Part shown: in pieces, positions 13,402 to 28,639 of the stretch
Layout: every line of letters begins with the position of its first letter
Position numbering within the stretch: position 1 is the first letter of the stretch
Origin: Ustulina deusta
Taxonomy: Eukaryota; Ascomycota; Sordariomycetes; Xylariales; Xylariaceae
DNA: 64,000 nt
Reading direction: 5' to 3'
NCBI GenBank assembly: GCA_023159155.1
Contig: JAJNNX010000041.1
Span: forward strand, 372,001-436,000
Program-made: the position numbers and the translations under genes
Notes under the pieces: model-generated
Seen by the model: the letters and a program-made list of their open reading frames with translations, nothing else
Database searches by the model: none
What the model was told of the DNA's origin: nothing

Positions 13402-13715
13402 TGTTGGAATAGTATTCCAGGTCAATCGTACGCTTTATTCGGACCATGGCCGAAGGCCATGGCATGGCCCATTTGGCCATGCTAGCCCATGGCTAGCCCA
13501 GGTGGCTAGGGGTCAGGTGGACCCTTCGCATTCGTATTCGTACGAATACGAAGGGGTATATCTGGCACCTCTCGCACCTGCCGAATAGTTCCCTTCTTTC
13601 CTTTCGATAGGCATCAGACATAGTACAATAGATTGTATGGTGTTTGCCTCAACAGATCTGCCCTTGCGTACGGCACCATGTACGCTCACACTACCCCGGG
13701 TAGACCCAACCGACA
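13402..13715 (+). mobile_element. Solo LTR of family A (A4), well preserved
   Basis: 314 bp from TGTTGGAATAG to AACCGACA with the perfect TSD ATATA (13,397-13,401 and 13,716-13,720). It carries almost no RIP changes and stands as a GC-normal island inside fully mutated C. It is 5 bp shorter than the A3 LTRs through loss of one CTTTC unit near 13,598. Internal palindromes include GGCCGAAGGCC and the hairpin TTCGTATTCGTACGAATACG. A 67-codon minus-strand ORF here is LTR sequence, not a gene. A solo LTR is the product of recombination between the two LTRs of a once complete copy. Confidence 0.93.
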
Positions 13716-15809
13716 ATATATAATAATTAGTAAACTTTAAAAAACAATAATAATATTTATTATAAATTAAAAAATATTTAATATATATAAATTTATTAAA
13801 AATATACTTAAACTATTTATATATTATAAAAATTTAAAAGAATATATATAATATAATAATAAAATAGCAGAATTATTAAAAAGATTTATTATAAATAGAT
13901 TTATAAATAGTTAGACTAAATATTTTAATATATATTAATATAAAAACAATAAAATTTATTTATTTTATTCTATTAATAAAAAATTAGAAAAAATAAAAAT
14001 ATATATTATTTAGATTTTTTAAATATAATATAATTATGAAAAATAAAAATAAAAATATATATTTATTATAAAATTAAATATAAATATAATATTTACAATT
14101 AAAAAAATATAATTAATATAAAAATATTATTAATAAATAATAACTTAATAAGAATTTAAATTTTAAAAAATTAACTAAAAAGTAATAAATACTTAAAATA
14201 AATTAAAAACTGTATTTATAAGAAAGATAATTATTGATTAATAATTAATTAATTAAATAATATTAATAAAAAGAAAAAAAAACTTTATGGTATAGATTAT
14301 TTTATACTAAAAATAAAACTAAATTATTAAATATAAAAAATCTTAAATAAATTACAAAAATTAAATAATATAATTTTAATAAAAGCTAAAATGAATATAT
14401 ATTAAAAAATTAAAAGTATTAGCAAAGCTTATTTTAAAAAGTTATTATTATAATAATACTATAAAAAAATAAAAAAATTTTAGTACTAAAAATAAATAAA
14501 AAAGATACTATAGTTTTATAAATATATTATATAATTTATTAATATTATATTTATATAATAAATAAAATTAAAAATATATAATTTTGAAAACAAATTAAAT
14601 AAAAAATATTGAATAAACTATGTTTAAAAAAGAATATTAAAAAATTAGTACTAGTTTATTATAACCTTTGGAGATTTGCTATATTTAAATAAAATTTATA
14701 CTAGTTTTTAGAATATATATTAAAAAAGTTAAAAGTAATACAATATAGTAATAATATATACTAATATTTTACTATAAAAAAAGCGCAAATATTACAAAAA
14801 AAGTTTATAATATATATTATTAATAAAAAAAACAAAAATAATGTTTAAAAAATAAAAATTATTAATTATTTAAAAAAACGAATTAATAAAATAATATATA
14901 ATAAAAAAATAAATTATAACTATAAGCTAAATTATAAAAAAGAAAATAAATTAATTATTATTTAAAGTAAGCCTAGTTATAACTAAATTAAACATAAATT
15001 CAATATATAAAATATAAAAATTAAAAAATAATAATAAATAATTATAAAAAGTTAATAATTAATTTAATTTATTAAAAAAATATTATATGTAATAAATATA
15101 ACTATTGTAATATATATTACATTAAACTTAAAATATTATAAAAATAAGCTAAAAGTACTTATAAATATTAAAACTTAAACAAGCTTTATTTTATTATAAA
15201 TTATTAAAAATTTAAAAATACGTGTAAAACTTAAAAATAAGTTTTATTTGTTTATAATTATTAATAAAAGTTTAATTTTTTATAACTATAAAATTGCTAA
15301 TAAAAAACCTATGCTTAATATTATAAAAATATTATATTATAATGTAATATTAAAAATATTTTTATTATAAGTAAATAATTCTAAAATAAACTAAAATATA
15401 AGCTAATTTTAATAAAATATATTAAAAAAAAATTTAATTGTTAAAGATTCTGAGCTAAAATATAATATAAAAATAAAATTATTAAAATATAAATAATTAT
15501 TTATAATAAAATCTAGCAAAAAAATATATATAATTATTAATATTATTTATTAAATTATTAATCTTATAAGTAGTAAAAAAAAAAAGAAAAAGTTATATAT
15601 TAATTATTAAAACATAAATTTAAAAATAAAAAAATTTATAAAATTTTTATTTAAAATTAAAACCCTAAAAAATAAATTATAAAAAATAAGATAGTTTATA
15701 ATATTAAATTTACTAAATATTTATTCCTAGATTAAAATTATAATAAAAAATAAAAAAAATAAAATTTTTAAAATATTATATAAACTATTTAAATATTTAA
15801 TAATATTGT

Positions 15810-16070
15810 TTAGTTTTATTAATATATTAGTAAGTTTTTAAGCAAAGATTATAAATATACTATAAAAATTTATTAATTAAATTATTATAATATATCTTAA
15901 TAATATTTTAATTTATTTAAAAATATTTATAATATTATAAAATATTAAATTATTAATATATGTAAAAAAAAAGTTTTTTATAAATAATAAGTAGATTTTT
16001 TTAAATTTATAATAATATTAAAAAAAATTAAATTTAAAAATTAAAAATCTTAGTAGTAAAAGATTAGCTA
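15810..16070 (+). pseudogene. Reverse-transcriptase relic of gypsy element C
   Basis: Read in the plus strand, about 15,809-15,868 gives a ghost of the PFG-x-x-NAP-x-SFQ block, with the Q position a TAA stop. At 15,893 there is YLNNILIYLKN, the G-to-A (RIP) form of the gypsy catalytic YLDDILIYSKN motif. A further FLG-like block follows near 16,010. Both catalytic aspartates are now asparagine and stop codons are frequent, so it is non-functional. I see this by reading frames against the known Ty3/gypsy motif order; a profile search after computational RIP correction would test it. Confidence 0.68.
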
Positions 16071-18562
16071 GTATTTAAATTAATAAGCAATATAAGAATA
16101 TTTATTAGATTTATAAATTATATTTAAACCTCAACTAAAAATTTTAAAGAAATTATAGCGTTTTTAATAAAATTAATAATAAAAAATCAAACGTTTTAAT
16201 AAATAATAATAAAAAAGTTTCTTTAATAAAATCATAAAATTAATAATAAATAATCTAGTAATAAAATTACTGAATTTAAATAAAAAATTTAAAATTAAAA
16301 TTAATATATATAATAATATAATAAGCAGTTAATTTAATTAATGTAATAAAAATAAAAAACTATATTTAATAATATTTTTTTTAAAAAAGTTTTTGAAACT
16401 TATAATAAATTATTTTTTATTAAAAAAAAAACTTATAGCTATAATATAAATATTTAAAAAATAAAATTTTTACTTATATAAACTAAAATAATTAATAAAA
16501 ATATATTTAAATTATAAAACTTTTATTATTTTTATAGTAATAAAAATATTAAATAAATAATAAATAAAATAAGCAAAATTTTTATTTTGGTTCAATTTTA
16601 AGATTTTTGATATGAAAAAAAAAAAAATATCAAAACGGATATATTAAATTAATAAAACAATTATAAAGAAGTAAAATAAAAAAGTTTTAAATATTTTTAT
16701 AGCAGAATTAAAATTAAATATTAATTTTTATAGTAATACAAATAAATTATAATAAATAAATATAAAAATAAAAAAAATCTAGAAATAATATAAATAGCAA
16801 GCTTATAAAAATAAAACTATATATATTATAATTAATATTATATATTATTAAAATCTTTAAAAGAATTAATTTAAAATATTTATAAAAATAAAAATTTAAC
16901 GGTTATATAACTTTTTAAAAAATTAAAAAAAAATTAAAAAAACAAAAATATTAAAATATAAACTATATAAGTTAATATAAATAATTAAATTATTAAATAA
17001 AACTTAAAAGATTATTATATTTAATTTTATTATAAAATTACTTAAGTGAAAAGAATTAATAATAAAAATACAATATAATTTTATTCTAATTATTATAAAT
17101 AAATTTATAAAATATAAAAGCTTGATATTATATAAAAAAGCAAGTTTTTTAAAAAATTAAGTTTATATAATTATAAAATATATTTTTAATAAAAGTTTTA
17201 AAAGTTAAATATAAAATATTAATAGCTTATTATTTATAAATAAACAAATAAACTAAAAAATTAAATTAAATCTTTATTATTAATAAAATATATTTATAAT
17301 AATTTAAATAATAAGTTTATAAAAATATTATTATTTAAAATAAACTATAGTTTTAACTTAAATAATAAATAAATTATAATTTTAAAAATTATAGTATTAA
17401 AAGTAAATATATAAGTTAAAAAACTTATAAGCTTATAATAAAAGTTACAAAATAAATTATTATTTATTTAAAATAACATAAAATAATACTATAATAAAAA
17501 TAAATTATTAAAGCTAATTTAAAAAAAAAAAGTTTATATTTTAAAATATAATATTAAAATAAAATAACTAAGTAAAAAACTTAATTTTAAATAAATTAGA
17601 CGATTTAAAATTAAAAAAGTTATTTTAAAAACTAATTATTATTTAAAACTATTAAAAAATATAAAAATATATTTAATATTTAATATTTTATTATTAAAAC
17701 TAATATTAAAAAATGCTATATTAAAAATAAAACTTAAAGTAAAACTAAACTAAAATAAGTATAAAATTAAAAAAATACTAAATTTATATTAAAATAAAAT
17801 CTTTTTTTGAATATTTAATAAAATAAAAAAAGTACTTATATATAAAAAATACATAAAAACTTAAAAAATATTTATAAAATACTAAAAAACTTATTAAATA
17901 GTTTTATTAGTAATATTTTAATTGATTAAAATTAAAAAAGCAAAATTAATTATTTAAGCAGAAAAAAAATTAAAAGTTTGTTAGTTTATTTTATTAAAAA
18001 AAATAATAAAAGTAGCGTTAATTTAAGATTATTTAGATTTTAACTAACGTTGTTTTTTATTTATATATTTTATTACGTTTAATCTATTAAAAAATTAAAA
18101 ACTACACTTAATTATTTTAATTTTTTAGGTTTTAAAAAAACGTTTTTAAATATATAAATCAAAAAATTTTAAAAAGCTTTATTTAAGTTTTATTAAGCTT
18201 AAAAAAGTTACTCCTCAATAAATTTCTTTTTAGTCTAATTATTAATACTTAGTTATAATCTAAAACATAAATATTATTAAAATATTAAAACTATTATAAA
18301 TAGAATTAATATATATATATTTATTATAATAAAAAATAATTAAAATAATATAAACAAAATATAATTTTATAACTAGTTTAAAAAATTAATAAAACAAAAA
18401 TAAAACATTATTTAGTTTTTATTAAATAAAAACAACAAATATAATTTGTTATTTAAAAATAAAAAATATAAAAAAAATAAAACAAAAAAAAAAGCTTATA
18501 AAAAAAAAAGAAATATTTATTATTTATTATTAAAAATAATAACCCTAAAAAAAAAAATTTAA

Positions 18563-19037
18563 TATTACGGACTAACAAATAAATAACCTATTAAAAGACC
18601 TAGGACTAATAAAAAAGCTTAATAAAAAGTTAACAAACTATACTAGAAAACAGACTATAGTTTAAAGTATTAAAAAGAAATCACGTAATTAGATTACTAG
18701 ATCATAATAAGCTAGGCTTACTAGATTAAAGTAAGCCTAGAACGTAAGCTTAAAATAAGCTAGCCAGGCATTAAAAAGATATAAAAAAAAATAACTATAA
18801 AAGTTATAAATATATTTATTATATCTTTTAACTAGTTAGTTCTTATTTTATTATTTGATTTAAATATATAGCTAGTTTTTAGAACGAGTTATATAAAAGT
18901 TCTTTTTTAATAAAGTGCTATAAATAATATAAAATCAGATTTATTATAACTTTGATTTCTTATTAAACAAACCTATATTACTATAATACCATAGCAAACT
19001 ATTATATTGGCTTGTTTAATACAGCAGGGTTATTATA
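18563..19037 (+). repeat. 3' LTR of C
   Basis: 475 bp direct repeat of 11,844-12,320, RIP-altered at the start (tattacggactaacaaat) but better preserved at its end. Confidence 0.88.
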
Positions 19038-19252
19038 GCTATATATAATATATATCGTATATAAAACAAATAAATCACGGACGTAAACAGAATATAATCT
19101 ATTATATACTATATTATTATATAAACTAATAAAAAAAAAAAAACTTTTTTGTCTAGTTAACGTCCAGCTAATATTTATATAAAACTAAGTGTAAATTTAT
19201 ACTTTATGTAAGTTATATAATAAAGTTATAACTAATACTAGTTATTCTAATA

Positions 19253-22200
19253 CTAGCTAATTTTTTTTTTTAGTTATAACTATGTATTATATAAAAAAAA
19301 CAACAAAATAATTATATAACTGCTTAAATATATATGCAAAAGTTTAACTAGTAAAAAAAGCAACTAAATTAATAATTTAGTTTTTATATATAGCTGCTAA
19401 GTTAGTAAATTCTTTTTTTTAATAAAGTTATATAATAATATTATAAAACTACTACTTTAGCTTTATAATTAATCCAAAATTATAAGCTAAATATTATTTA
19501 GTAATTATTTAAGTTAAAGTTAAATATTTGTTTTTGCTTTATATAATAGCAACGTTTATAATTAGCCAGCTTGTTTAATTAGTAGGCCTTATATAGGCAG
19601 TTACTAGTTAAGAGCTTTTAAAATTATTTATTTTTAATTAACCAAGCAGGTTATTTATATAAAAAGAAATTAATTAATTAAAAGTGAAGTTAGTTTATAT
19701 ATAGGAAGATTTATATATAAAAAAGTACTTAAGTTTTTTATTGCTTTTTATTTTGTATTTTCTTTTCAAAATTTTCTATTTTATATGTTTGCTTGTTTTT
19801 ATATACTATATAGATATAATAAATATTATTTAGTTTTTTAGTAAGAATAGTTATATACTAAAAATTATTAGCTAGAATAGCAATTATTATATAGTATTGC
19901 TACTAATAAATAATCTTAATAATTGTTAGCTTATTATAGCGCTATATATTAATATATATAGTTGTTTTTTTGTTATATATATATTTATTTTTAGTATATT
20001 ATTAATATTTTAGCTTTTTATATATTTAATTATGCTTATTTTTTAGTAAAAAAATTACTTTTGTATAGTTTTTATCTAGTTATATCGTACTACTATTACT
20101 ATATATATAAAGAATACTTATATAATATATAATAGTTATTTATTTTATAGCTATTGCTAAATTATTAAGTTCTAAAGTAATATTTATATAGTATATATTT
20201 AGTGTTTGTATAGCCCTTAGTATAATTATTACGTTTAAAAAGAAAAGAAGTAAATTAGTTATATAATAAAAGAAATAAAGAAAAAAAAAAAAGCGTTTAA
20301 ATTTGTTTTTTTTTAGAATTAATTTATTATATATTGCTTGTATATTTCTGACTTTTTTTTTTTTACAAATATTATAATTATATATAATTTATTTTATTTT
20401 ATTAATAAATATTTTTATTTATATAGTTAGTTTGTTTATTAATATAAAAGTTTTTAATACTTGATTTAGCGTTTTTTTTATAAATATATTAGCTAAATTA
20501 TTTTTGCTATTAATTTATTATATTTTAAAGATTTTCTTTCTATATAATTTTCTAAGTAATATAATATTAATTATTAAACATTTTTTATATATTATATTAA
20601 GTTTTATAAAGCAATTATATAATAATTTTAAGTTTAAATATAATATAACTAATATTAAAAATAGACCTAGTATAGTTATAATTTTTTAAAATATGATATA
20701 AAAAGTAATAATATTATTAAAACTATTAATTATTTTATATAATTTGCTAGCAAATGTATTTTTAGTCATTTGTTTATATTTGTTTAAGTTGTAATATATA
20801 ATATTTTTTTTAATTTTGAAACTTAATTCTTTTTTATAATATTTTATAGCTAATACAATAATAAATTTAAACTAAAAAATTATATTTATATTATTTATAA
20901 ATAATTTATTTATAAAAACGAAAAGTTTGATATAGTATAGGTTTAATAGTATAAAAGTTAGGCCGTAGTTTTTATTAGTTATTTCTTATTGGATTTTTTT
21001 GTTTAAATTTTTAATATTATATAGCTTGGGATCTATTATTTAAGCTATAATATATAAGTTATATGTTACTTTTAGCTAATAAATATTATTAATATATATT
21101 TTATTTATTTATTATAAAATATATTACTAAGCAAAATTAGTTATATAAAAATTAATTCAATTAAAATAATATTGTTTTTAAATAATAATATAATTTATTT
21201 ATTATTAAACTTTATAAAGTAGTTTAGCTAGAGAATCTTTTTTAATTTTATATAAAAGTTAGCTTACTATAATTTATGTTTTCTTTTTGCTAAAAAGCCT
21301 AGTATTATAAAACTAAACATATTATTTATTTATAGGCCGGTAATACTAAATTTATATAATAGTTCTTTAGTAAATAGTAAATATAGGTTATATATAAAGA
21401 TTATTATGTTTAGTTTTCTTTAATAGTACTAATAATAAATTTTAAACTAATATAATCTAAATTTTGCAAGTTTGTATAGTAATTATATAATCTATAGTAT
21501 AATTTTATTAAAATATTTTTATTTTAATGCGGATAATAATTATATAAAGATCTTTTTTGCTAGTTTATTTTTTAATTATATATATATTTATATAATATTT
21601 TAAAGTTTGTTTAAAATATTAAAATTATATATTAGAAAAGGTCCTAATATAAATAGCAATCTTTAGTTTATTTATTAGATTATTAGTAATTAAATAAGTA
21701 ATATTTATTTTTTAGTATTATTATAGCTTTATATAATAAGTTATAACTTTTTAGTTATTTTTTTTTATTTTTTATATAAACTAGAACTTAAAAATATAAA
21801 TAATATTATATTTAGCTAGGTTATACTTTATAAATTAAAATATATTTCGTATAACAAAATTATTAATTTTAATAACGTTTGATTTTTTAAATAAAGCTTT
21901 TAATATATTAATAATGCTATTTTTATATAATTTAATAGCTAAAATGTAGTTTTGTTCTTTTTTTAGTATAAAAAATAATTAGTTAATTTGTTATATAAAA
22001 ATTATAAAAAACTTTATAGCTTTTAATGGCTATTTTTGGTTTTTTTATTTAATTAATAATTAAAACAGCTATATTTTATTTATTTTTTTATTTTATTTAT
22101 TTAAAGTATTTTTTTTAATTATATAATAATATAGTTTAACTTATATTTATTTAAAATATATTAAGCTATTTATTAAATTAATAATTATATTAAATTTTTA

Positions 22201-25197
22201 AATCCATTTAATTTTATATAATCTATTTTAGCTTTTCTTTTTTTGCTATACTAAAACTTTATTTCATAAAAATAAAAATAAGATATTATATAAAGCAATG
22301 CTATTATATTAATTAATTACATAATTAATTTTCAATTTTTGTTCTTTTTTTACATAGTATTTTTGTAGCTTTTTTAATTGCTTTAGCGTTTTATACAATA
22401 TTAAAAAAAAAAATCTTAGTTAGTTCTAAGGTAAGCTTTGAAAATAAAAAAAATTAATATAAAGCTGTTTAATCTAATAGTATTATTTAAAGTTTTAATT
22501 ATTATTTATAAAATTAATTTGTTTTTTATATAATAATTAAACTTTATTTTTAAAATATTATATATATAATAAAACAGTTTATATACTTTTTTTATTTTAT
22601 TAATTACTTAATATGTTTTAATAAATATTATATAACATTAAATATTTGTAATTTTAATTTAGTTTTAAAATTTTTTAAATAAAGAATTTATATTTAGGTT
22701 ATATATAATATAGTTAAAAAGTCCTTAGTATATATTAATTTAGCACTTATATAGCATTTTTAAAATGTTTTATATAAATATTAATTTCAAAAGTATTACT
22801 ACTTAAAATAATATAATAATATTTATTATATAAAAAACTTGTTTGTTTTTTATTTATATAATATTAATTATAATTATTTTTAATTAAAAACTTAAAATAT
22901 TAAAGTATTAAGTTATATAATTAGTAATATTAATAAAACTTCTAGATTTTTTTTAAAATTAAATAATTTATTTTATATAGTTTTTTTATATAAAAATATC
23001 TAAAGCAGTAGTAAAATTATTATAGTTCTATTTTAATAAAATAAATTTTAGCTTTATATAAACTTATATTAAAAAATAAATATTTTTATTTATATATAAC
23101 AAAAATAGTTTTGCTATTTTTTTATATAATAATATTTTTTATATTATTAAAATATACTTATAAATAATTAGTATTTTTTAGTAAAAATAAAAATAAAGTT
23201 AAGCTATTTAAAATATAATATATTACTATATTAAAAAAGTTATTTATTTATATAGTACTTATAGCTATAATTATATTATTATTACTAAATTTAATATAAG
23301 CGCTTTTTAATGTTTAGTTTATTTTTATATAAAAATAGATTTTAAAATAAGCTTTAAGCTGCTTTTTTATTATTATTAAATATTTTAAAACCTTTATATT
23401 TTATAGTTTATTTTAATATTTTATATAATACTAGTTATTAAGAATAAACTAATTAGATAATATATTTATTTTATAGTTTTAAATATTGTTTTTTTTTGTA
23501 TCGTATATAAAGGCGTTATTTATTAAAAACTAAATAAATTAATTACTAAATTTTTTTTTTAATATTTTTATTACTTTTATTTAACTTTAGGTATTTTTTA
23601 TATTTTATAAAATATATAAAAAATTTGTTAAGCAAAAAAGAAACATTATTAATTATTTTATATAAGTTAAAATATTAGTTTTTTATATCAGCTTGCTTTT
23701 AAAAAATATATTTTGTTAATTAATATTTCTTTTTTAATATATAAAGCATTTTTTATTTATATAGTAATTTTAGCTATTTTGCTCTTTTAAGTAGTATTAT
23801 TATATGCTTAGCTTATTTAATAATCTAAAAAATCTATACTACTGGCTTTTTATATAGTTATTTTAGTTATACTTTTTATTAATAAAACATATATTGTTAT
23901 TTTTTTATATAAAAGTTTTTAGTTTATTTTTTAACTTTTTTATTAATTAAAAGGATACTTAAAAATTAATAAAGAAACATTTATTTATTACCTTTTAAAA
24001 TATGAAACCTATAATTAATAATAATATGCTTTAATATATTTATATACTTATTATATTTAGCTAGATTTCTTTTTTATAACTATAACTAAATATTTTTTAA
24101 GTTTTTTTAAGTTTAGTAATTATAATATTTAATATATTATATATTTTTATGTTAAAGTTTTTTATTATTATTTATATAAACAAAAAACTAGTTTAATTAA
24201 TCTAGTACTAGTTATAATTTATATTAGGATTAAAATAAAAATCTATTATATAGTATATTTTATTCTAGGTTTTATTAGGACTAATTTAATAAATAAAATA
24301 ATTTTCTATAGGACTTTCTAAAATATTTAGTACATATTAATAAATATATATGTTTTATTATATAATAGGTTGTATAGTTTATTTAAGTAGTTTTTTTTTT
24401 TTAAGTTTTTTAGAATACTACCTATTTTTTTAAAAAGATTATTTTATTTTATACATTCTTTAAAAAGGGTAGTTGTAAAAAAAGGTTGTTTATTACTAGG
24501 TCTAGTATTATATAAAGATATATTTATTATAATGGGGTTTAAAGGGGGTTATAAATAATAGAATATTTATATATTGGTTAAAAGTTTAGTTTATAGCTTA
24601 TTTTTATTATATGTTTATATATATGTTTATAAATATATTAAAACTTCATAATAAATGATATAAGTAGATAGTTCTGATTTTTAAAGGTTTAAAATTATAT
24701 ATTTTTGAGAAATCTAGGCTATATAAATTCTAGCTGTTTAATTTTTAGTTTTATTTTTATTTGTATAATGAATATAAAAGTTAAAGTAATCTAAAAAACT
24801 AAAGTAATTTAAGGGGTAAAAATAAACTAGGAAATATATTAAAATTGTTAATTAAATATAAAAAAAATAATAGTTATTATATAATAGGTAAAAAAATAGG
24901 TTAAATAATTAAAGTTTTTTAAAAACTTTTTATAGTTTTAGATTTATTTGATATAATTATTTTAAAAAATTTTAAATATAATTTTTTATTTATTTATATT
25001 TATATAGTTTATTACTAAATAATTTAAAACAATTTTATTTATAAGTTATAATATATATTTTTAAAATTTTATTTTATTTAGTTTTTAAAGTTTTTTTTAT
25101 ATGCTTATTTAAACAGTTATATATTGATTAATAAATCAATATATTTTTTGATCTAAAAAGTTTTTTATATATTTAGTATTTTTTATATTATAATATT
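19253..25197 (-). other. Interior of B1, left block; no surviving gene
   Basis: Collinear with B2 from 46,175 to about 52,290, but more mutated. The longest frame (20,504-20,689, 61 codons) is composed of I, L, N, K, F and Y codons as expected for random AT-rich sequence. No RNA gene or unmutated island was seen, apart from slightly G-richer text at 24,530-24,560. Confidence 0.7.
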
Positions 25198-25418
25198 TAT
25201 AATAATTGGTATAGTTTTAGTAAAACTTACAAAAACTTTAAACTTATATAGCATTAAAATAAAACATTAACAGATAAATTAACTTATAGTTTTATAGCTA
25301 TATACATAAAATCTATATTTATTTATATTATAAACTTTTTTTTTTTTTTTAAATTTAAAATTTTTATTTATAATATTAATAAACTTGCTATAAAAACTTT
25401 ACTTAATTAATTATAATA
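25198..25418 (+). repeat. Left LTR of inner DF
   Basis: 221 bp, homologous to 11,491-11,724, with a RIP-altered start (tataataattggtatag). Confidence 0.72.
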
Positions 25419-27181
25419 CTACTTTAAGTTTATTAATTATTTATTAATATATATTTAATAAATATATATTTTTTATTTTATTATAATTAATAAAATATAA
25501 ACAAACTTTTTTTTTAATTATATATTTAATATAAAAAATTATATATTTTATAATAAAAATTTAATTTTATTATAATTTTAAAAAAAACTTTTAATTTTTA
25601 TATTATTTAAAAATTAATAATTTATAAAAACTTTAATTTTAAATATTTTAGTTTTATTTTTAGTTTTTAAATAATTAAAATAATATTAGTTATAAAATAT
25701 AATTAGTTTATTATTTTTAAATAATTTTTAGATTTTTTTTTATAACAAAAAAAAAAAAAAAATTTGTATTAAACTTTTTTATAAATATTTTAAAATAAAC
25801 TAATATTATAAAAAAAAATCAAAAAAGAATTAAAAATTAAAATTTAAAAAAACAAAATTTAAATTAGAACTAAAACAATTTAATATAAATAATATATTTA
25901 AAAATATATTAAAAAATATTAACGCTATTTAAGCTTATAATTTTATATTAATTTTAATAAAACTTTTTTATTAAAAAAAAAAATTTATTAATTTTTTATT
26001 ATATTTATTTTAATATTTTTAAAAAATAATTATAATTTAACAATAAAAAATATATTTAAAAATATTAATTTTAAATTTTTAAATTTTATTATTTTATTTA
26101 TTTTTTGTTTTATAAGCTTACTTATTAATATTTTAAGCTTTTTTTATATTAAAAAAGCTAAAATATAAAAAATTAATTATTAGTTTTTAATAAACTTTAA
26201 TTATAAAAAAAAAAGTTTTTATTAAAATAATAAAAGTTATTTTATTTATAATAAGAAAAAATTTATATTAATTAATTATTTTAATTAATAAATTTCTTTT
26301 TTTAAATATTTAACTAGCAAAAAAAACAAATAATAAAAATAACTTTAATAATTTATTTAATTTAAAAAACAAATAAAATTAATTAAAATATCTAATTAAA
26401 ATAAATAAATTAATAATATTAAAATAAAAACTTTAGTTTTATATAATATTAAAACTTATATTTTTTTAATAATTAATTATAAATTTATATAATAAATTAA
26501 ATAATAATTAAAATTAAAAATAGTTTATTTAATTAAACTTTAAAAACTTTATAATTATTATAATAAAATAATTAATAAAATTTATAAATATTTAATATAT
26601 ATAATAAAAATTAATAATTAATAATTTAAAAATTAAATATTTTAAATTATTAATTTTAATTATAATATTATTATTAATATTAAATAATTAATAAAATAAA
26701 ATATTTTAATAAAAACTTAAAAATAATAGCTAATCTAAGTAAATAATTTATTTTTATTAATTTAATTTTTATTAATAATTATAATTAAACTTTTTAATTA
26801 TAAATAATAAATAATAAATTTAAAAATATAAAAAAATATTATTAAATATTAAAATAATTATTTTAAATATAACTAAAACTAAAAAAATATAAAAAAAACT
26901 TAGAACTTTTAAACTTAAAATAAAAATATTTTATATAATAAATTTAAAAAAAAAAAACTAAGCTATTATTAAAATAAATAAAAATAATTAATTAAAATTT
27001 TAAAAAAAACTTATTATAATTAAATTCATAATAACTAAAAATAATTATATTAAATTATTTAAAAAAAACTTAAAAATAATTAATATTTTATATAAAAAAA
27101 AAATTTAAATTAATTAAATAATATTATAAAAAAATTTTAATAATAAATTAATTTTATTTTTTTAATTATTATATTTAAAAA

Positions 27182-27483
27182 TGTTGGAATAGTATTCCAG
27201 GTTAATCGTACGCTATTTATAGGTCACTCACCTTGGCTACCTAAGGTGGCCAAGTTAGGTGGTTAGCCCATGGCTAGCCCATGGCTAAGGGGCCATGGTG
27301 GACCCCTTCGTACAAAGGGGTATACTAGGCCTTCCTACACCTTCTGATTCTTTTTCTTCTTCTTCTTTTTAATAGGCATTCGAACATAATATAATATAGA
27401 TTGTATAATGTTTGCTTTACTAGATCTACTTTTCCATATAGCACTATATATATATATACTATCCTAGATAAAGCTAACTAATA
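27182..27483 (+). repeat. 5' LTR of A2
   Basis: 302 bp starting TGTTGGAATAGTATTCCAGG. Confidence 0.88.
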
Positions 27484-28639
27484 TTAATTAGTAAGTTAAC
27501 TAGTAAATTTATAAATTAGCAAAGTTTAAAAAAATAAAATGCTGCTAAATATTATATAATAATTTAAAAATATTTTTGTTTAGTAGAAAACTTTAGTTTG
27601 TTATATAAAAGTTTTAAAAAAATATAATCTGCTTAGTAAATATACTTTAAATAATTTTTATACAAGTTATTAAACTAGATTAGTACTTAGGCTTAATTTT
27701 TTGACTTTTTGCCTAGCAAAAAAAAAAAACAAATTAATTAAAATTTTTATTATAAATTTTATATAAAACAATTTAAATTTTATTCTGCCTAGTAAAATAA
27801 ATTATAAAATTAATTATAAATTATTTTATATTTTACCCCTTTTATATAATTAATATATAGCTACTATATAAAGCTTTTATATTTATATTTTTGTTTTAAC
27901 CGGACTATTTATTTTTATATATGTTCTGCTTAGCAGAACTAAAAAAAAAATCAATTAGCTTTATATAATTTTTATATATAAAACAATTATAACTGATCTG
28001 CTTAATAGACTAGATTATAAAATTAACTACAAACCTTTTTATAACTTTTATTTTTTATATAACCTATTTTTATAAAACAGACCTACAAAAATATTTAAAT
28101 ATTTTTTTTAATAATTTGCTATACGTTAGCTAAACAGTATTTTATTTTATTTAATAATCTATTATATAAACTAGCTAAATAACTTTTAGACTACTTTGTT
28201 ATATATAAAGCTAAATAACAAACTTTTGTTTTATTTGCAGCTTTATATAATTTTAGACCTTATATAGCTAGGCTTTATTTTACTTTTTTTTCTTTAGCTA
28301 AAATTTATAAAGACTTAAACGTTAAATTTTTAAAAAAAAAAACAAAGCTAAAAAAATATTAGTAACAATAAAGATTTATTTTATTAACTTATTATATATT
28401 AGTTAAACAACCTTTATATTATATAGAGTATTTTGTTTTAATTATATAAAAAGCTAGCTTTATAGAAAAGCTAACTATATAAAAGCTTTATTTTTAAGTA
28501 TTAAATAGATTGTTTTAGTATTAAACAAAGATTTTGTTTTTTTTTTATATAAAATATTTGCTTTAATTATATAAAGTTTTTATATTTAATTTGTTTGTAT
28601 AATTAACCTAGTAACATAACAAAAAGTAAAAATAGTTAG

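Larger units (their letters stand above)
11844..19037 (+). mobile_element. Ty3/gypsy LTR retrotransposon C (7.2 kb), RIP-degraded
   Basis: LTRs at 11,844-12,320 and 18,563-19,037 flank the element, with the TSD GCTAT (11,839-11,843 and 19,038-19,042). It sits inside the 3' LTR of B1. The 5' LTR starts TGTTACGGACCAACAGG. An A-rich polypurine-like tract (18,547-18,557) precedes the 3' LTR, giving plus orientation. The same frame direction contains a reverse-transcriptase relic around 15,810-16,070. Length and LTR start fit fungal gypsy elements. The interior also hosts solo LTR A4. Confidence 0.88.

Noticed and set aside
13513..13716. Minus-strand 67-codon ORF and its relatives at 1,072-1,260, 2,529-2,735, 28,721-28,915, 43,821-44,123 and 44,041-44,256
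   Set aside because: All fall within or across family A LTRs; similarity among them reflects LTR repetition, with frame breaks between copies.
20504..20689. 61-codon ORF in AT-rich DNA
   Set aside because: Composition of only AT-rich codons, inside B1 interior; the equivalent B2 segment does not preserve the frame.
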